A DNA stretch of 64,000 nt. Origin: Synechococcus sp. UW69 (GTDB lineage: Bacteria; Cyanobacteriota; Cyanobacteriia; PCC-6307; Cyanobiaceae). The translations under genes and the position numbers were made by a program. Each line of letters starts with the position of its first letter. Positions within the stretch are counted from its first letter, which is position 1. Under the pieces are notes generated by a model. The model was not told the origin of the DNA. It saw nothing but the letters and a program-made list of their open reading frames with translations, and ran no database searches. This document shows positions 16,297-25,896 of the stretch, in pieces. Location: positions 62,001-126,000 of the forward strand of contig NZ_UCNW01000008.1 in NCBI RefSeq assembly GCF_900474185.1, read 5' to 3'.

Positions 16297-19200
16297 ATGC
16301 CGCTCCGTTCTCTGGTGACCAAGTTGCGGGAAACTGCACTCACCGGTGAGCTCGATGAGCGCTCCAGCCGCGCCGATCGTCTGTTGATGCGCGGAGCAGG
16401 CCGTTGCAGCCGTGCACTGGTCTCCAGTGCACTCGCCCAACGTCGAGGCACGCCTCTACTGGTGGTGGTCCCGACGCTGGAGGAAGCAGGGCGTTGGACG
16501 GCACTGCTGGAGTTGATGGGCTGGAACCAGGCAAGTCTGTATCCCACCAGCGAAGGTTCTCCCTACGAACCCTTTGATCCCACAAGCGAAATCATCTGGG
16601 GACAACTCCAGGTTCTCAGTGATCTGTTGGGTGATCCCGATGCATCGTCATGGGCCATCGTGGCAACGGAACGTTGTCTCCAGCCGCATCTCCCACCTCC
16701 AGATGCGTTGAAGAGCACGACTCGCACGCTTCGTAAGGGTGATGAAGTCGATCTGGAAGAGCTGGGCGAAACGTTGGCCCAGCTCGGCTACGAGAGAGTC
16801 ACAACAATCGAGCAGGAAGGAAGCTGGAGCCGTCGGGGCGACATTGTCGATATCTTCCCGGTGAGCAGTGAGCTGCCTGTTCGGCTTGAGTTTTTCGGAG
16901 AAGAACTCGACAAGCTGCGTGAATTCGACCCAGCAAGCCAACGGTCACTTGATGCAGTCGATGCTCTTCGACTAACTCCAACGGGGTTCGGACCACTTGT
17001 GGCCGATCAGCTGCGCACGTTGATGCCTGATGGATTGGAGCGACTCCTCGGGAATCAAGCCACAGAACAACTTCTCGACGGTGGCACGCCGGAAGGCATG
17101 CGTCGGCTGATGGGCCTGGCCTGGGAGCAACCAGCCTCCCTGCTCGACTACATCCCCGACACCACAACAATCGTCATTGATGAACGTCGCCATGGAGTAG
17201 CCCACGGCCAGCAGTGGCTTGCCCACGTTGAAGAGCATCACCTTGAAATGGCTGCTGAGGCAGGTCTGGATCAATTCGAGTGTGAACAGATCTGGCCTGC
17301 AGTTCTGCATCGCAACATCAACGCCGCCTATGGGTTGACCGAGGTCTTCCATGGCTTCGACATGGCAGAACTGCTGGAGGTCGACCAGCACGCCAACAGC
17401 TTCGATCTGGCCAGCCGACCTGTCCCGGCCTATCCCAACCAATTCGGGAAGCTCGGAGAACTGATCAAGGGATTTCAGACCGAACGCACAGCTGTTTGGT
17501 TGATCTCCGCTCAGCCAAGTCGAGCTGTTGCCTTGCTGGAAGAGCACGACTGCATCAGTCGGTTTGTTCCAAACGCGGGAGATACCAACGCCATCTCGCG
17601 ACTGATTGAGCAGAACACACCCGTTGCTTTGAAAGTGAGGGGGACTGCAGAACTGGAGGGGCTGCAACTGCCGGCTTGGCGGATTGCACTGGTGACAGAC
17701 CGTGAATTCTTCGGACAGCAAAGTCTGAGTTCGAGTGGGTACGTCCGTCGTCGACGCAAGGCGGCCAGCCGCACCGTCGACCCCAACAAGATGCGACCCG
17801 GTGACTTTGTGGTGCACCGGAACCATGGAATTGGACGGTTCAAAGCCCTGGAAAAACTTGCGATGTCCGGTGACATTCGCGACTACCTCGTGGTTCAGTA
17901 CGCCGACGGAATTCTCCGCGTCGCAGCCGATCAACTAGGGAGCCTTGGTCGATATCGCGCCACAAGTGAAACGCCGCCTCAGCTCAACCGCATGGGTGGC
18001 AGTGCCTGGAACAAAGCCAAGGAACGGGCGAAGAAGGCGGTTCGCAAGGTTGCCCTTGACCTGGTGAAGCTGTACGCGGAACGACAGCAAGCAGCTGGTT
18101 TTGCGTTCCCAACAGATGGCCCCTGGCAAGTGGAGATGGAGGACTCATTTCCCTACGAACCAACGCCAGATCAGCTGAAAGCCACATCCGACGTGAAACG
18201 GGATATGGAGAAAGAGGAGCCGATGGACCGGCTTGTGTGTGGTGATGTTGGCTTCGGCAAGACGGAAGTCGCTATCCGCGCAATCTTCAAGGCAATCACC
18301 GCCGGGAAGCAGGTGGCAATGCTGGCACCGACAACGGTGTTAGCCCAACAGCATTGGCGGACGTTGTCGGAACGCTTTGCGCCCTATCCGATCAAGGTGG
18401 CGCTGTTGAATCGCTTCCGCACAGCATCGGAGCGAAAAAACATTCTGGACGGACTCAAGCAAGGAACCATCGATGCGGTGGTGGGAACGCATCAGTTGTT
18501 GAGCAAAGGAGCCGCCTTCCAACAACTAGGCCTACTTGTGGTGGACGAAGAACAGCGTTTCGGGGTCAACCAGAAGGAAAAAATCAAAGTGTTGCGGAAG
18601 GACGTGGACGTTCTCACGTTGTCGGCAACGCCAATCCCCAGAACGCTGTACATGAGTCTTTCGGGGGTTCGGGAGATGAGCCTGATCACGACGCCACCAC
18701 CATTGCGTCGCCCGATCAAAACGCACTTGGCCTCACTCGATCCTGAAGCCGTACGAAGCGCCATCCGCCAGGAATTGGATCGGGGGGGACAGGTGTTTTA
18801 CGTGGTTCCCCGTGTGGAAGGAATCGAAGAGGTGGCCGCTGGCCTAAGAGACATGCTGCCGGGCCTGAAACTGCTGGTGGCCCATGGCCAGATGGCCGAG
18901 GGCGAGCTGGAAAGCGCCATGGTGGCTTTCAATGCCGGCGAAGCCGATGTGATGCTTTGCACCACCATTGTTGAAAGTGGCCTGGATATCCCTCGCGTCA
19001 ACACAATCCTGATAGAAGACGCACACCGTTTTGGCTTGGCCCAGCTGTATCAACTGCGGGGCCGCGTTGGTCGCAGTGGAATTCAGGCCCACGCTTGGCT
19101 GTTTTATCCCGGAAACGCCTCGCTGAGCGATAACGCCCGTCAACGACTGCGCGCCATCCAGGAGTTTGCCCAGCTGGGCAGTGGCTATCAGCTCGCCATG

Positions 19201-19875
19201 AGGGATATGGAGATCCGTGGGGTGGGCAATCTGCTCGGTGTGCAGCAAAGCGGCCAGATGGAAACCATCGGCTTTGATCTCTACATGGAAATGCTGCAGG
19301 AATCGCTGGCCGAAATTCAGGGGCAGGACATTCCCAGTGTTGATGACACCCAGGTGGATCTTCCAGTGACCGCCTTCGTACCTGCCGACTGGATCACCGA
19401 CCCCGACGAGAAAATCGCTGCCTACCGAGCTGCTGCTGATTGCCTAACGGCCGAAGCTCTCGTGGAACTTGCCGCGGGTTGGGCCGATCGCTACGGGGCA
19501 CTGCCTGCTGCAGTTGTTTCTCTTCTCCAGTTGATGGAACTCAAACTTCTGGCGAAGCGCTGCGGCTTCTCCAGGATCAAACCGGAAAAACCCAACGTGG
19601 TGTTCGAGACCCCCATGGAAGAACCGGCATTCCGCTTGCTACGCCAGGGCTTACCCCAGCACCTGCATGGCCGTTTGGTTTATCAGGCCGGCAGTGGCAT
19701 CCAACACAAAGTGATGGCCCGTGGTCTCGGCGTGCTGCCCATGGAGAAGCAACTCGAACAGCTGATGGAGTGGCTTCGATTGATGGCGGCCCAGATTCCC
19801 GATGCCGATGGCAAAACCGAGGCGCAGCGGCAAGAGGAGCTGAGTGCCAAGAATGCGGAAGTGGTTGAGGTCTGA
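16297..19875 (+). CDS. mfd: Transcription-repair coupling factor
   Basis: 1192 residues from ATG 16297 (MPLRSLVTKLRETALTGE). The order of domains is that of Mfd: UvrB-like N-terminal region (SEGSPYEPFDPTSEIIWGQL), the RNA-polymerase interacting domain (DFVVHRNHGIGRF), then an SF2 translocase with Walker A GDVGFGKTE near residue 649, DEEQ at 750-753, SATPIPRTLYMS, and the TRCF motif RGRVGRSGIQAHAWLF. It frees RNA polymerase stalled at lesions and recruits UvrA. The upstream 54 codons of open frame lack family similarity and were excluded. Confidence 0.95.
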   Translation: MPLRSLVTKLRETALTGELDERSSRADRLLMRGAGRCSRALVSSALAQRRGTPLLVVVPTLEEAGRWTALLELMGWNQASLYPTSEGSPYEPFDPTSEIIWGQLQVLSDLLGDPDASSWAIVATERCLQPHLPPPDALKSTTRTLRKGDEVDLEELGETLAQLGYERVTTIEQEGSWSRRGDIVDIFPVSSELPVRLEFFGEELDKLREFDPASQRSLDAVDALRLTPTGFGPLVADQLRTLMPDGLERLLGNQATEQLLDGGTPEGMRRLMGLAWEQPASLLDYIPDTTTIVIDERRHGVAHGQQWLAHVEEHHLEMAAEAGLDQFECEQIWPAVLHRNINAAYGLTEVFHGFDMAELLEVDQHANSFDLASRPVPAYPNQFGKLGELIKGFQTERTAVWLISAQPSRAVALLEEHDCISRFVPNAGDTNAISRLIEQNTPVALKVRGTAELEGLQLPAWRIALVTDREFFGQQSLSSSGYVRRRRKAASRTVDPNKMRPGDFVVHRNHGIGRFKALEKLAMSGDIRDYLVVQYADGILRVAADQLGSLGRYRATSETPPQLNRMGGSAWNKAKERAKKAVRKVALDLVKLYAERQQAAGFAFPTDGPWQVEMEDSFPYEPTPDQLKATSDVKRDMEKEEPMDRLVCGDVGFGKTEVAIRAIFKAITAGKQVAMLAPTTVLAQQHWRTLSERFAPYPIKVALLNRFRTASERKNILDGLKQGTIDAVVGTHQLLSKGAAFQQLGLLVVDEEQRFGVNQKEKIKVLRKDVDVLTLSATPIPRTLYMSLSGVREMSLITTPPPLRRPIKTHLASLDPEAVRSAIRQELDRGGQVFYVVPRVEGIEEVAAGLRDMLPGLKLLVAHGQMAEGELESAMVAFNAGEADVMLCTTIVESGLDIPRVNTILIEDAHRFGLAQLYQLRGRVGRSGIQAHAWLFYPGNASLSDNARQRLRAIQEFAQLGSGYQLAMRDMEIRGVGNLLGVQQSGQMETIGFDLYMEMLQESLAEIQGQDIPSVDDTQVDLPVTAFVPADWITDPDEKIAAYRAAADCLTAEALVELAAGWADRYGALPAAVVSLLQLMELKLLAKRCGFSRIKPEKPNVVFETPMEEPAFRLLRQGLPQHLHGRLVYQAGSGIQHKVMARGLGVLPMEKQLEQLMEWLRLMAAQIPDADGKTEAQRQEELSAKNAEVVEV

Positions 19876-19902
19876 GGCCTGAAGTCAATTCTGAGAAAAA
19901 CG

Positions 19903-19931
19903 TTACCAACCACGCAATTCTTCGTTACAAT
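19903..19931 (+). promoter_or_regulatory. Promoter candidate for the small gene at 19955
   Basis: TTACCA at 19903-19908, 17 bases of spacer, and TACAAT at 19926-19931. The predicted start of transcription is about 17 bases before the ATG at 19955. It lies in the 79-base gap between mfd and the small gene, so the latter need not depend on mfd transcription. Confidence 0.45.
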
Positions 19932-19954
19932 GGCTGCATCGAAAACCGTTGGAC

Positions 19955-20122
19955 ATGGGTGAATTCGTCGAAATCGGTGCCGGTGGCGTCTCTCTGCAAC
20001 TGATCAGCGGCGTTTTCTGTGCCACTGCACTCGGTGTCTATGCACTGTTTCAACCTGGAGCGTCCGACGATGACGACTCCAACGGTGGTGGCGGTGGTGG
20101 CTTAATGCAGCCAATCTCCTGA
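19955..20122 (+). CDS. Very small single-span membrane protein, 55 residues
   Basis: From ATG 19955: MGEFVEIGAGGVSLQLISGV, then FCATALGVYALFQPGAS, followed by an acidic run DDDDSN, six glycines and LMQPIS. One membrane segment with a disordered acidic/Gly tail. The stop at 20120-20122 lies one base before the convergent protease gene. The size and pattern are like small photosystem-associated subunits, but I cannot match a named one. A promoter-like sequence lies just upstream. Confidence 0.65.
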   Translation: MGEFVEIGAGGVSLQLISGVFCATALGVYALFQPGASDDDDSNGGGGGGLMQPIS

Positions 20123-20123
20123 T

Positions 20124-21476
20124 TTACGGCAAGGCGTAACTCAGATTGGCTTTGCCTGGTTGGTATGTTGTGCCAACTTCTGAGAGAGAGATTCGTTCAG
20201 TCAACGCAGTGATGGCTTGTACGTATTGTGAATCTTTTTCTGTACCCAGGTCCTCAATTTTGAAGTTATTGATTTCCTTTTTCTTGACGAGGGCTTCAAT
20301 ATCAGGTTTGATCCCAAACTTGTGAATATCCGTTCCATTCGGAGTTAGATATTTAGCAACCGTTACAGTCATGCCCGAGCCGTCAGCAAGTCCGCGAACT
20401 GCTTGAACTACGCCTTTTCCGTATGTTTTGGCACCAACCAATATGGCGCGACCATTATCTTGAAGTGCGCCTGAAACAATTTCACTCGCACTCGCTGAAC
20501 CCTGGTCAATTAAAATCACAAGAGGTTTATCTGTTAAGGCGCTACCTGTGGCACGCCTGACATCGCGAATGCCTTCACGAGTTTTGGTGCTTACAATAAT
20601 TCCTTCATTGAGCCACTGACGTGTTATTTCCACACTAGCTTCGAGAAGTCCACCAGGATTACTGCGCAGATCAAGAACATAACCATCAGCGTCAGAATTC
20701 TCTAATTCTTTAATCGCAGTGCTCATTTCGCGAGACGCCTTAGCATTGAACTGCTTGAGACGAATATAACCAACCTTGTAACCTTTGGGAGAAGTGTTCA
20801 TCGAGCTTTCCACTGCATTAATCTCAATGCGTGCACGTTCAAGTGAAAAATCAATAACATCACCATCTCGACGAAGACCCAGCACGACGCTCGTTCCCTC
20901 AGGTCCGCGAATTAGTTTTACGGCATCTCCAGTCGACATCCCTTCCGTAGACACCCCATCGATTGTGACAATCACGTCCTTGGATTGAACACCGGCCCGA
21001 GAAGCAGGTGTGCCTTCAATCGGCGAGACAACAACGAGTTCCTCGGTTTCTTTGTCGAGACTGAGCTGAATCCCAACACCTAATAGTTCTCCGGATGTGT
21101 CAATCTGCATCTCTTTAAATTCTTTTGGATCCATAAAACGGGTGTATGGATCATCAAGGCTTGAGAGCATTCCTCGGATAGCCTCATAAGACTCCGTGGT
21201 TCCCAGGTAGGATTTACTCAGCAAATCAGCACGTAATTTTCTCCAGCTGTTCTCGTTGAAATCACCTGAAGAGTCGAGGTAATCGCGATAAACTATTTGC
21301 CAGACCTGATCAATTACCTCTTTGGGACTGTCAGTGATCGAGTCAAGTTGGTATGAGTAAGGAAGCGAAAAGCCCGGTTTGCTGAACGTAACAGCCGTAG
21401 TGATGCCACCAACTCCGAGCAAAAGCAGAAGGGGTGTTGAACGAAGAAATGACTCCAAAAAGCGACCTCGAGTCAT
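20124..21476 (-). CDS. ctp: C-terminal processing serine protease (S41)
   Basis: 450 residues from ATG 21476 (MTRGRFLESFLRSTPLLLLL), with an N-terminal signal or anchor. The PDZ domain spans about GIQLSLDKETEELVVVSP to EGTSVVLGLRRDG. The protease core has LDLRSNPGGLLEASVEI, the nucleophile motif IDQGSASASEIVSGAL and the lysine motif GKTYGKGVVQ. Cyanobacterial CtpA of this type matures the D1 protein in the thylakoid lumen; CtpB and CtpC paralogues exist, so which one this is remains open. The gene is clearly AT-richer than its neighbours. Confidence 0.88.
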   Translation of the reverse strand: MTRGRFLESFLRSTPLLLLLGVGGITTAVTFSKPGFSLPYSYQLDSITDSPKEVIDQVWQIVYRDYLDSSGDFNENSWRKLRADLLSKSYLGTTESYEAIRGMLSSLDDPYTRFMDPKEFKEMQIDTSGELLGVGIQLSLDKETEELVVVSPIEGTPASRAGVQSKDVIVTIDGVSTEGMSTGDAVKLIRGPEGTSVVLGLRRDGDVIDFSLERARIEINAVESSMNTSPKGYKVGYIRLKQFNAKASREMSTAIKELENSDADGYVLDLRSNPGGLLEASVEITRQWLNEGIIVSTKTREGIRDVRRATGSALTDKPLVILIDQGSASASEIVSGALQDNGRAILVGAKTYGKGVVQAVRGLADGSGMTVTVAKYLTPNGTDIHKFGIKPDIEALVKKKEINNFKIEDLGTEKDSQYVQAITALTERISLSEVGTTYQPGKANLSYALP

Positions 21477-21510
21477 TTCGTCTCCATGCTTACTCTCTAG
21501 CCTAACGAGA

Positions 21511-22707
21511 TCAGGCGGGCTCAACCCAGCGACCGTCCTCTTTGATCAACTGGATCAGAGCCTCAACGCCATCAGCTTCCGGAACCTTGCCGATTTCTTC
21601 GCGACCGCGATAAAGAGCAATGGTTCCGGGCCCTTTACCGACATAGCCATAGTCCGCATCAGCCATTTCTCCAGGGCCGTTGACGATGCATCCCATCACG
21701 GCGATATCAAGACCTTGCAGATGCTGGGTCGCATCCCGCACTTTGTGCAACACCTCCTCCAGATTGAACAAGGTGCGACCACAACTGGGGCAGGCCACGT
21801 ACTCGACCATGGTTTTGCGCAGTCCCAGGGACTGGAGGATCGAGTAACAGACAGGAATTTCCTTTTCTGGTGCTTCCGTGAGCGAGACCCGCAAGGTGTC
21901 GCCGAGACCATCCGCCAACAAAGTGGCGATCCCCGCCGTGCTCTTGATCCTTCCGTAATCTCCATCTCCGGCTTCCGTTACCCCCAGATGCAATGGGTAA
22001 TTGAAGCCTTCCTTGTCCATGGTGTCTGCCATCAGCCGATAGGCCGCAAGCATCACTGGAGCTCGCGAGGCCTTCATCGAAATCACGATGTTGTGGAAAT
22101 CAAGCTCATGGCAGATCCGAACGAATTCCATCGCTGATTCGACCATTCCCTCAGGGGTGTCCCCGAAGGTGAAGAGCATCCGCTCGGCAAGCGAGCCGTG
22201 ATTGACCCCAATTCTCAGGGCTTTGTTCTGATCCCGCAGCAGGGTGACTAGGGGTTCAAAGGTCTCGCGGATGCGTGCACCAATGGCCTCGAACTCTTCC
22301 TTGGTGAACTCCTGCCGGTCTGGATCGGGTTTATCGAAAACAAAAAGACCTGGATTGATTCGAACCTTGTCGACATGCTTGGCGACTTCCAGGGCGATCT
22401 TGATGCCGTTGTGGTGAACATCGGCCACAAGGGGAACCGTGCAACCCTGCGCCCTCAGCGAAGCCCGGATCTTGGCCATGGCTTTGGCATGACCAATGGA
22501 AGGTGTGGTCACCCGAACGATTTCGCAGCCGGCCTCCACAAGTCGCAAGATCCCGGCAACCGACCCCTCAATATCGAGAGTGTCCTCATTGATCATCGAC
22601 TGCACCACGATCGGGTGCTCACTTCCCACAGGCACATCCCCCACCATCACGGTGCGGGTTACACGGCGGTGGATCTTGGTGTCGTAACGCCGATCCAGGG
22701 CAGTCAT
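21511..22707 (-). CDS. ispG: 4-hydroxy-3-methylbut-2-enyl diphosphate synthase
   Basis: 398 residues from ATG 22707 ([20 protein letters not shown]). The frame extends further upstream, but that part overlaps the neighbouring glycosylase. The iron-sulfur ligands [14 protein letters not shown] and [17 protein letters not shown] are present, with the TIM-barrel motifs [15 protein letters not shown] and KVRINPG. It makes HMBPP in the MEP isoprenoid pathway, using reducing power from ferredoxin in cyanobacteria. Its start overlaps the glycosylase stop by four bases (ATGA). Confidence 0.95.
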   Translation of the reverse strand: MTALDRRYDTKIHRRVTRTVMVGDVPVGSEHPIVVQSMINEDTLDIEGSVAGILRLVEAGCEIVRVTTPSIGHAKAMAKIRASLRAQGCTVPLVADVHHNGIKIALEVAKHVDKVRINPGLFVFDKPDPDRQEFTKEEFEAIGARIRETFEPLVTLLRDQNKALRIGVNHGSLAERMLFTFGDTPEGMVESAMEFVRICHELDFHNIVISMKASRAPVMLAAYRLMADTMDKEGFNYPLHLGVTEAGDGDYGRIKSTAGIATLLADGLGDTLRVSLTEAPEKEIPVCYSILQSLGLRKTMVEYVACPSCGRTLFNLEEVLHKVRDATQHLQGLDIAVMGCIVNGPGEMADADYGYVGKGPGTIALYRGREEIGKVPEADGVEALIQLIKEDGRWVEPA

Positions 22708-23291
22708 GGAGCTGAGTTGGAAGCAGTCCAAGGCTCGCACAGGCGATGACGAATCGCGGCGAGATCCTGTCGGGTCAGATCTAGGGGAGCACCTGCCGCT
22801 TTGGAGGGATTCCGCAGAAGATACGAAGGGTGAAAAATCGGCATCACAGCCCGTCCATTCCAGCTCTGCCACTGGCCGCGTAACTGGGTCATGCCTCCTT
22901 TGATCCCGAGGATTGCTTCCACAGCGGTTGCTCCGGTGAGCACAATCACTTTGGGGTTCATGGCCTCAAGTTGAAGATTCAGCCACGGACGGCAGGCGGC
23001 CAGCTCTGCTTTCTTCGGTCGCCGGTTATTCGGCGGTCTGCACTTGATGGCATTGCAGATGTACAAATCACGGGAGGGGTCAAGGTCCGCCTCCCGTAGC
23101 AATTGATCAAGCGCACGACCGGAGCGACCTACAAAAGGGATGCCCTGGTCATCTTCCTGAGCTCCTGGGGCTTCACCAATCAGCATCAGATCAGCGTTTG
23201 GATTGCCGCGACTGATGACGACTGTCTGGCGCGTGCTGGCCAGTTCACAGGCCGTGCAGAGGTGGCAATTCTCCAGGCTTGAACCGGTCAT
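22704..23291 (-). CDS. udg: Family 4-type uracil-DNA glycosylase (iron-sulfur)
   Basis: 195 residues, normal for family 4. Motifs: the N-terminal cysteine pair CHLCTAC, motif 1 [17 protein letters not shown], the second pair of cysteines in [12 protein letters not shown] and AACRPWL, and motif 2 [13 protein letters not shown]. The four cysteines hold a 4Fe-4S cluster in this family. It excises uracil from DNA. It is the middle gene of a tightly packed minus-strand run: start overlap of four bases with the VOC gene, and end overlap with ispG. Confidence 0.93.
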   Translation of the reverse strand: MTGSSLENCHLCTACELASTRQTVVISRGNPNADLMLIGEAPGAQEDDQGIPFVGRSGRALDQLLREADLDPSRDLYICNAIKCRPPNNRRPKKAELAACRPWLNLQLEAMNPKVIVLTGATAVEAILGIKGGMTQLRGQWQSWNGRAVMPIFHPSYLLRNPSKAAGAPLDLTRQDLAAIRHRLCEPWTASNSAP

Positions 23292-23689
23292 GACATCGAA
23301 TCAGCAGAGGCCAAGGGAGCCAACAGCAACAGTGGATTGCCCTCAGGATCCTTGATCCAGGCCTCGGCACCAAAGGCTTCGACCCGCGCTTCCTCCAGAA
23401 GTGATCCACCACGCTCAAGGGCCGTGCTGAGAAGACTTTGAAGCTCAGGCAGCGGATCTAGCGATGGATCCAAACGTAAACAAGGAGCCAACGCACGCCC
23501 ACGCGTGGGAAAAGAGCGCTTGCGCGAGGGCCTGTAGATCTCAAGCCGAGTTCCATTGCCAAACTCAACGACGCAGTGGTGGTCTGCCATCCCAGGAATC
23601 AACCTGGCCTGGAACAAGTCGCTGTAAAAGCGGCCAAGGTTGCCGGTGTCATCAGCGGCCAGAACCCAACTGATCTGCATCGCGTTCAT
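23288..23689 (-). CDS. Glyoxalase/VOC superfamily protein
   Basis: 133 residues from ATG 23689 (MNAMQISWVLAADDTGNLGR); the frame extends to 23782 but would then overlap the divergent aminotransferase start. A single VOC module is visible: FYSDLFQARLIPGM, then HHCVVEFGNGTRLEIYRP, and the closing AEAWIKDPEGNPLLLLAPL. Such proteins bind a metal through His and Glu residues and act as isomerases, dioxygenases or binding proteins; the substrate cannot be inferred. It overlaps the glycosylase start by four bases. Confidence 0.8.
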   Translation of the reverse strand: MNAMQISWVLAADDTGNLGRFYSDLFQARLIPGMADHHCVVEFGNGTRLEIYRPSRKRSFPTRGRALAPCLRLDPSLDPLPELQSLLSTALERGGSLLEEARVEAFGAEAWIKDPEGNPLLLLAPLASADSMS

Positions 23690-23775
23690 TTGTGCGGTGA
23701 CATCAAGGTTGTCTGCGACACCATTTGAGGCAGGATGATGTCGTTTTAAACGCGCCGCGGGGAGGTGCGTTACTG

Positions 23776-24954
23776 ATGCCACGCCCGCCAGAACTTTCCG
23801 ATCGGGCCGTGGCCCTGAAACCGTCCTTGACGCTGGAGATCAGTGCCAAGGCCAAAGCGCTCCGCGACAGCGGCAAAGACATCTGCAGCCTTAGTGCAGG
23901 AGAACCGGACTTCAACACACCCTTGTTCATTGTTGAAGCAGCACAGCGGGCACTCGCATCAGGCTTCACCCGGTACGGCCCCGCATCCGGCGATCCCGAT
24001 CTACGTGCCGCGCTCGCACACAAACTGACTGTTGAAAACGAGATTCCAACCCAACCTGAGCAGGTTCTGATTACCAACGGCGGGAAGCAGGCGATCTACA
24101 ACCTGTTCCAGGTTCTGCTCAATCCCGGCGATGAGGTGCTGCTCTCTGCTCCTTACTGGCTGAGCTACCCGGAGATGGCTGCCCTGGCTGGTGCCAGCAC
24201 AACCATCATCCCCACGAAAGCTGATGAGGGATTCCACCTGGATCTCGACTTGCTGGAGCAGCAAATCACCACCCGCAGCCGTCTTCTGGTGATCAATTCA
24301 CCCGGAAACCCCAGCGGTCAGGTCATGCCACGGGCCGAGCTCGAGGCTCTCGCCGAACTTGTGGCCCGTCACCCCCAGCTGATGGTGATGAGCGATGAGA
24401 TCTATGAATATCTCCTGGCTGACGGCCAACAGCACTGCAGCTTTGCTGCGATTGCCGAGGAGATCCGCGATCGGTGTTTCACCGTGAATGGTTTTGCCAA
24501 AGGCTGGGCCATGACGGGCTGGCGCCTGGGATACCTCGCCGGTGATGCAGCCGTCATCAAGGCCGCCTCAGCACTTCAGAGCCAGAGCACCAGCAATGTG
24601 TGCAGCTTTGCCCAACGGGGTGCCTTAGCTGCGATTGAGGGATCCAGGGACTGCGTTCGAGAGATGGCGATCAGTTACAACCATCGGCGCACGTTGCTCA
24701 CAGAAGGACTTCTGGCGCTGGATGGCATCACGTTGACTCCTCCGCAGGGTGCCTTTTATGCCTTCCCGCGCCTGCCCGACGGGGCACCGGATTCCATGGA
24801 GTTCTGTCGCCAAGCCCTCGAACAGGAAGGCCTGGCTGTCGTCCCAGGCCTCGCCTTCGGCGACGACCGTTGCATCCGTCTGTCGTGTGCCGTTTCGGAT
24901 GAGACGATCAACGATGGTCTGAAGCGTCTGAAGCGACTGCTCAGTGCCATCTGA
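23776..24954 (+). CDS. aspC: Class I aminotransferase, aspartate aminotransferase type
   Basis: 392 residues from ATG 23776 (MPRPPELSDRAVALKPSLTL). PLP-enzyme motifs: ITNGGKQAIYNLFQ, VINSPGNPSGQVM, SDEIYEYLL and the Schiff-base lysine in NGFAKGWAMTGWRLGY. This subfamily (Ib) includes aspartate and aspartate/prephenate aminotransferases, so a role in arogenate synthesis is also possible. It lies 27 bases before the phn importer genes and could share their transcript. Confidence 0.88.
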   Translation: MPRPPELSDRAVALKPSLTLEISAKAKALRDSGKDICSLSAGEPDFNTPLFIVEAAQRALASGFTRYGPASGDPDLRAALAHKLTVENEIPTQPEQVLITNGGKQAIYNLFQVLLNPGDEVLLSAPYWLSYPEMAALAGASTTIIPTKADEGFHLDLDLLEQQITTRSRLLVINSPGNPSGQVMPRAELEALAELVARHPQLMVMSDEIYEYLLADGQQHCSFAAIAEEIRDRCFTVNGFAKGWAMTGWRLGYLAGDAAVIKAASALQSQSTSNVCSFAQRGALAAIEGSRDCVREMAISYNHRRTLLTEGLLALDGITLTPPQGAFYAFPRLPDGAPDSMEFCRQALEQEGLAVVPGLAFGDDRCIRLSCAVSDETINDGLKRLKRLLSAI

Positions 24955-24981
24955 TCCACTCTGATCCTCTACGACCTCTGT

Positions 24982-25896
24982 ATGTCTGTACGAGAACAGC
25001 GGGCCGTGATCGCCACCGGCCTGATCACTGGCCTGGCCATCGCGGCCAGCTGTGCTGCTCCTGAAAAAGACGCCAAACAGGCCGTCTTGCAGATCGGAGC
25101 CATCCCAGACCAGAACCCGGAGAAACTGAATCGCCTCTACGGCGCGCTCTCAGAGGAACTCAGCGAAAAGCTGGAGGTTCCCGTTCGTTATGCACCGGTC
25201 AGTAATTACGCAGCGGCGGTCAGCGCCTTCCGCACCGGCAGCCTTGATCTGGTGTGGTTCGGCGGACTCACCGGCGTGCAAGCAAGACTTCAGACGCCTG
25301 GCGCCCGCGTGCTGGCACAACGGGATATTGATGCCGAATTCACCAGCGTGTTCATCGCCAATGGCGCAAGTGGTTTACGCCCATTTACCAGTGCAGACCA
25401 ATTGGTTGAGCTGAAAGGACGCCGCCTGGCTTTCGGTTCAGAGAGTTCCACCTCAGGCCGCCTGATGCCCCAGTACTTCATGGGGGAAAACGGCGTAAAA
25501 CCTGACGATCTCGAGGGTGGAGGTCCCGGCTTTAGCGGTAGCCACGACGCAACCATCGCCGTGGTGCAAAGCGGTGCCTATGAGGTGGGTGCCTTGAATG
25601 AGCAGGTCTGGCGCAGCAATGTGAAGGACGGTCGTGTTGACCCCGACAAGGTGAAGGTGATCTGGAGGACACCGCCCTACGTGGATTACCACTGGGTGGT
25701 GCGCCCCGATCTTGATGCTCGCTTTGGCGATGGCTTCACCGACAACCTGCAATCCACGTTGTTGGAGCTATCGGCAGACACAGAAAAAGGTGCCGCGATT
25801 CTGGAGTTGTTCGGAGCGGAACGCTTTATCCCTGCTGAGGACGGCGACTACGTGATGATCGAAACTGTGGGTCGGCAGCTCGGCAAGATCCGTTGA
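24982..25896 (+). CDS. phnD: Phosphonate/phosphite ABC transporter, substrate-binding protein (PhnD type)
   Basis: 304 residues. The signal peptide ends AIAASCAAPEKD, a probable lipoprotein site at Cys24, although the usual leucine three residues before is alanine. The PhnD fold is recognisable from IPDQNPEKLNRLYG, SYNYAAAV-like VSNYAAAVSAFRTGSLDLVW, LAFGSESSTSGRLMP and SGSHDATIAVVQSGAYEVG. In picocyanobacteria one PhnD homologue (PhnD1) is reported to bind phosphite tightly, so phosphite or a phosphonate are both candidates. First gene of a phnD-phnC-phnE operon with four-base overlaps. Confidence 0.88.
   Translation: MSVREQRAVIATGLITGLAIAASCAAPEKDAKQAVLQIGAIPDQNPEKLNRLYGALSEELSEKLEVPVRYAPVSNYAAAVSAFRTGSLDLVWFGGLTGVQARLQTPGARVLAQRDIDAEFTSVFIANGASGLRPFTSADQLVELKGRRLAFGSESSTSGRLMPQYFMGENGVKPDDLEGGGPGFSGSHDATIAVVQSGAYEVGALNEQVWRSNVKDGRVDPDKVKVIWRTPPYVDYHWVVRPDLDARFGDGFTDNLQSTLLELSADTEKGAAILELFGAERFIPAEDGDYVMIETVGRQLGKIR

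Noticed and set aside
16972-17934. 320-codon minus-strand open frame inside mfd
   Set aside because: It is antisense to well-matched Mfd sequence and has no recognisable product; long antisense frames are common in GC-rich genes.
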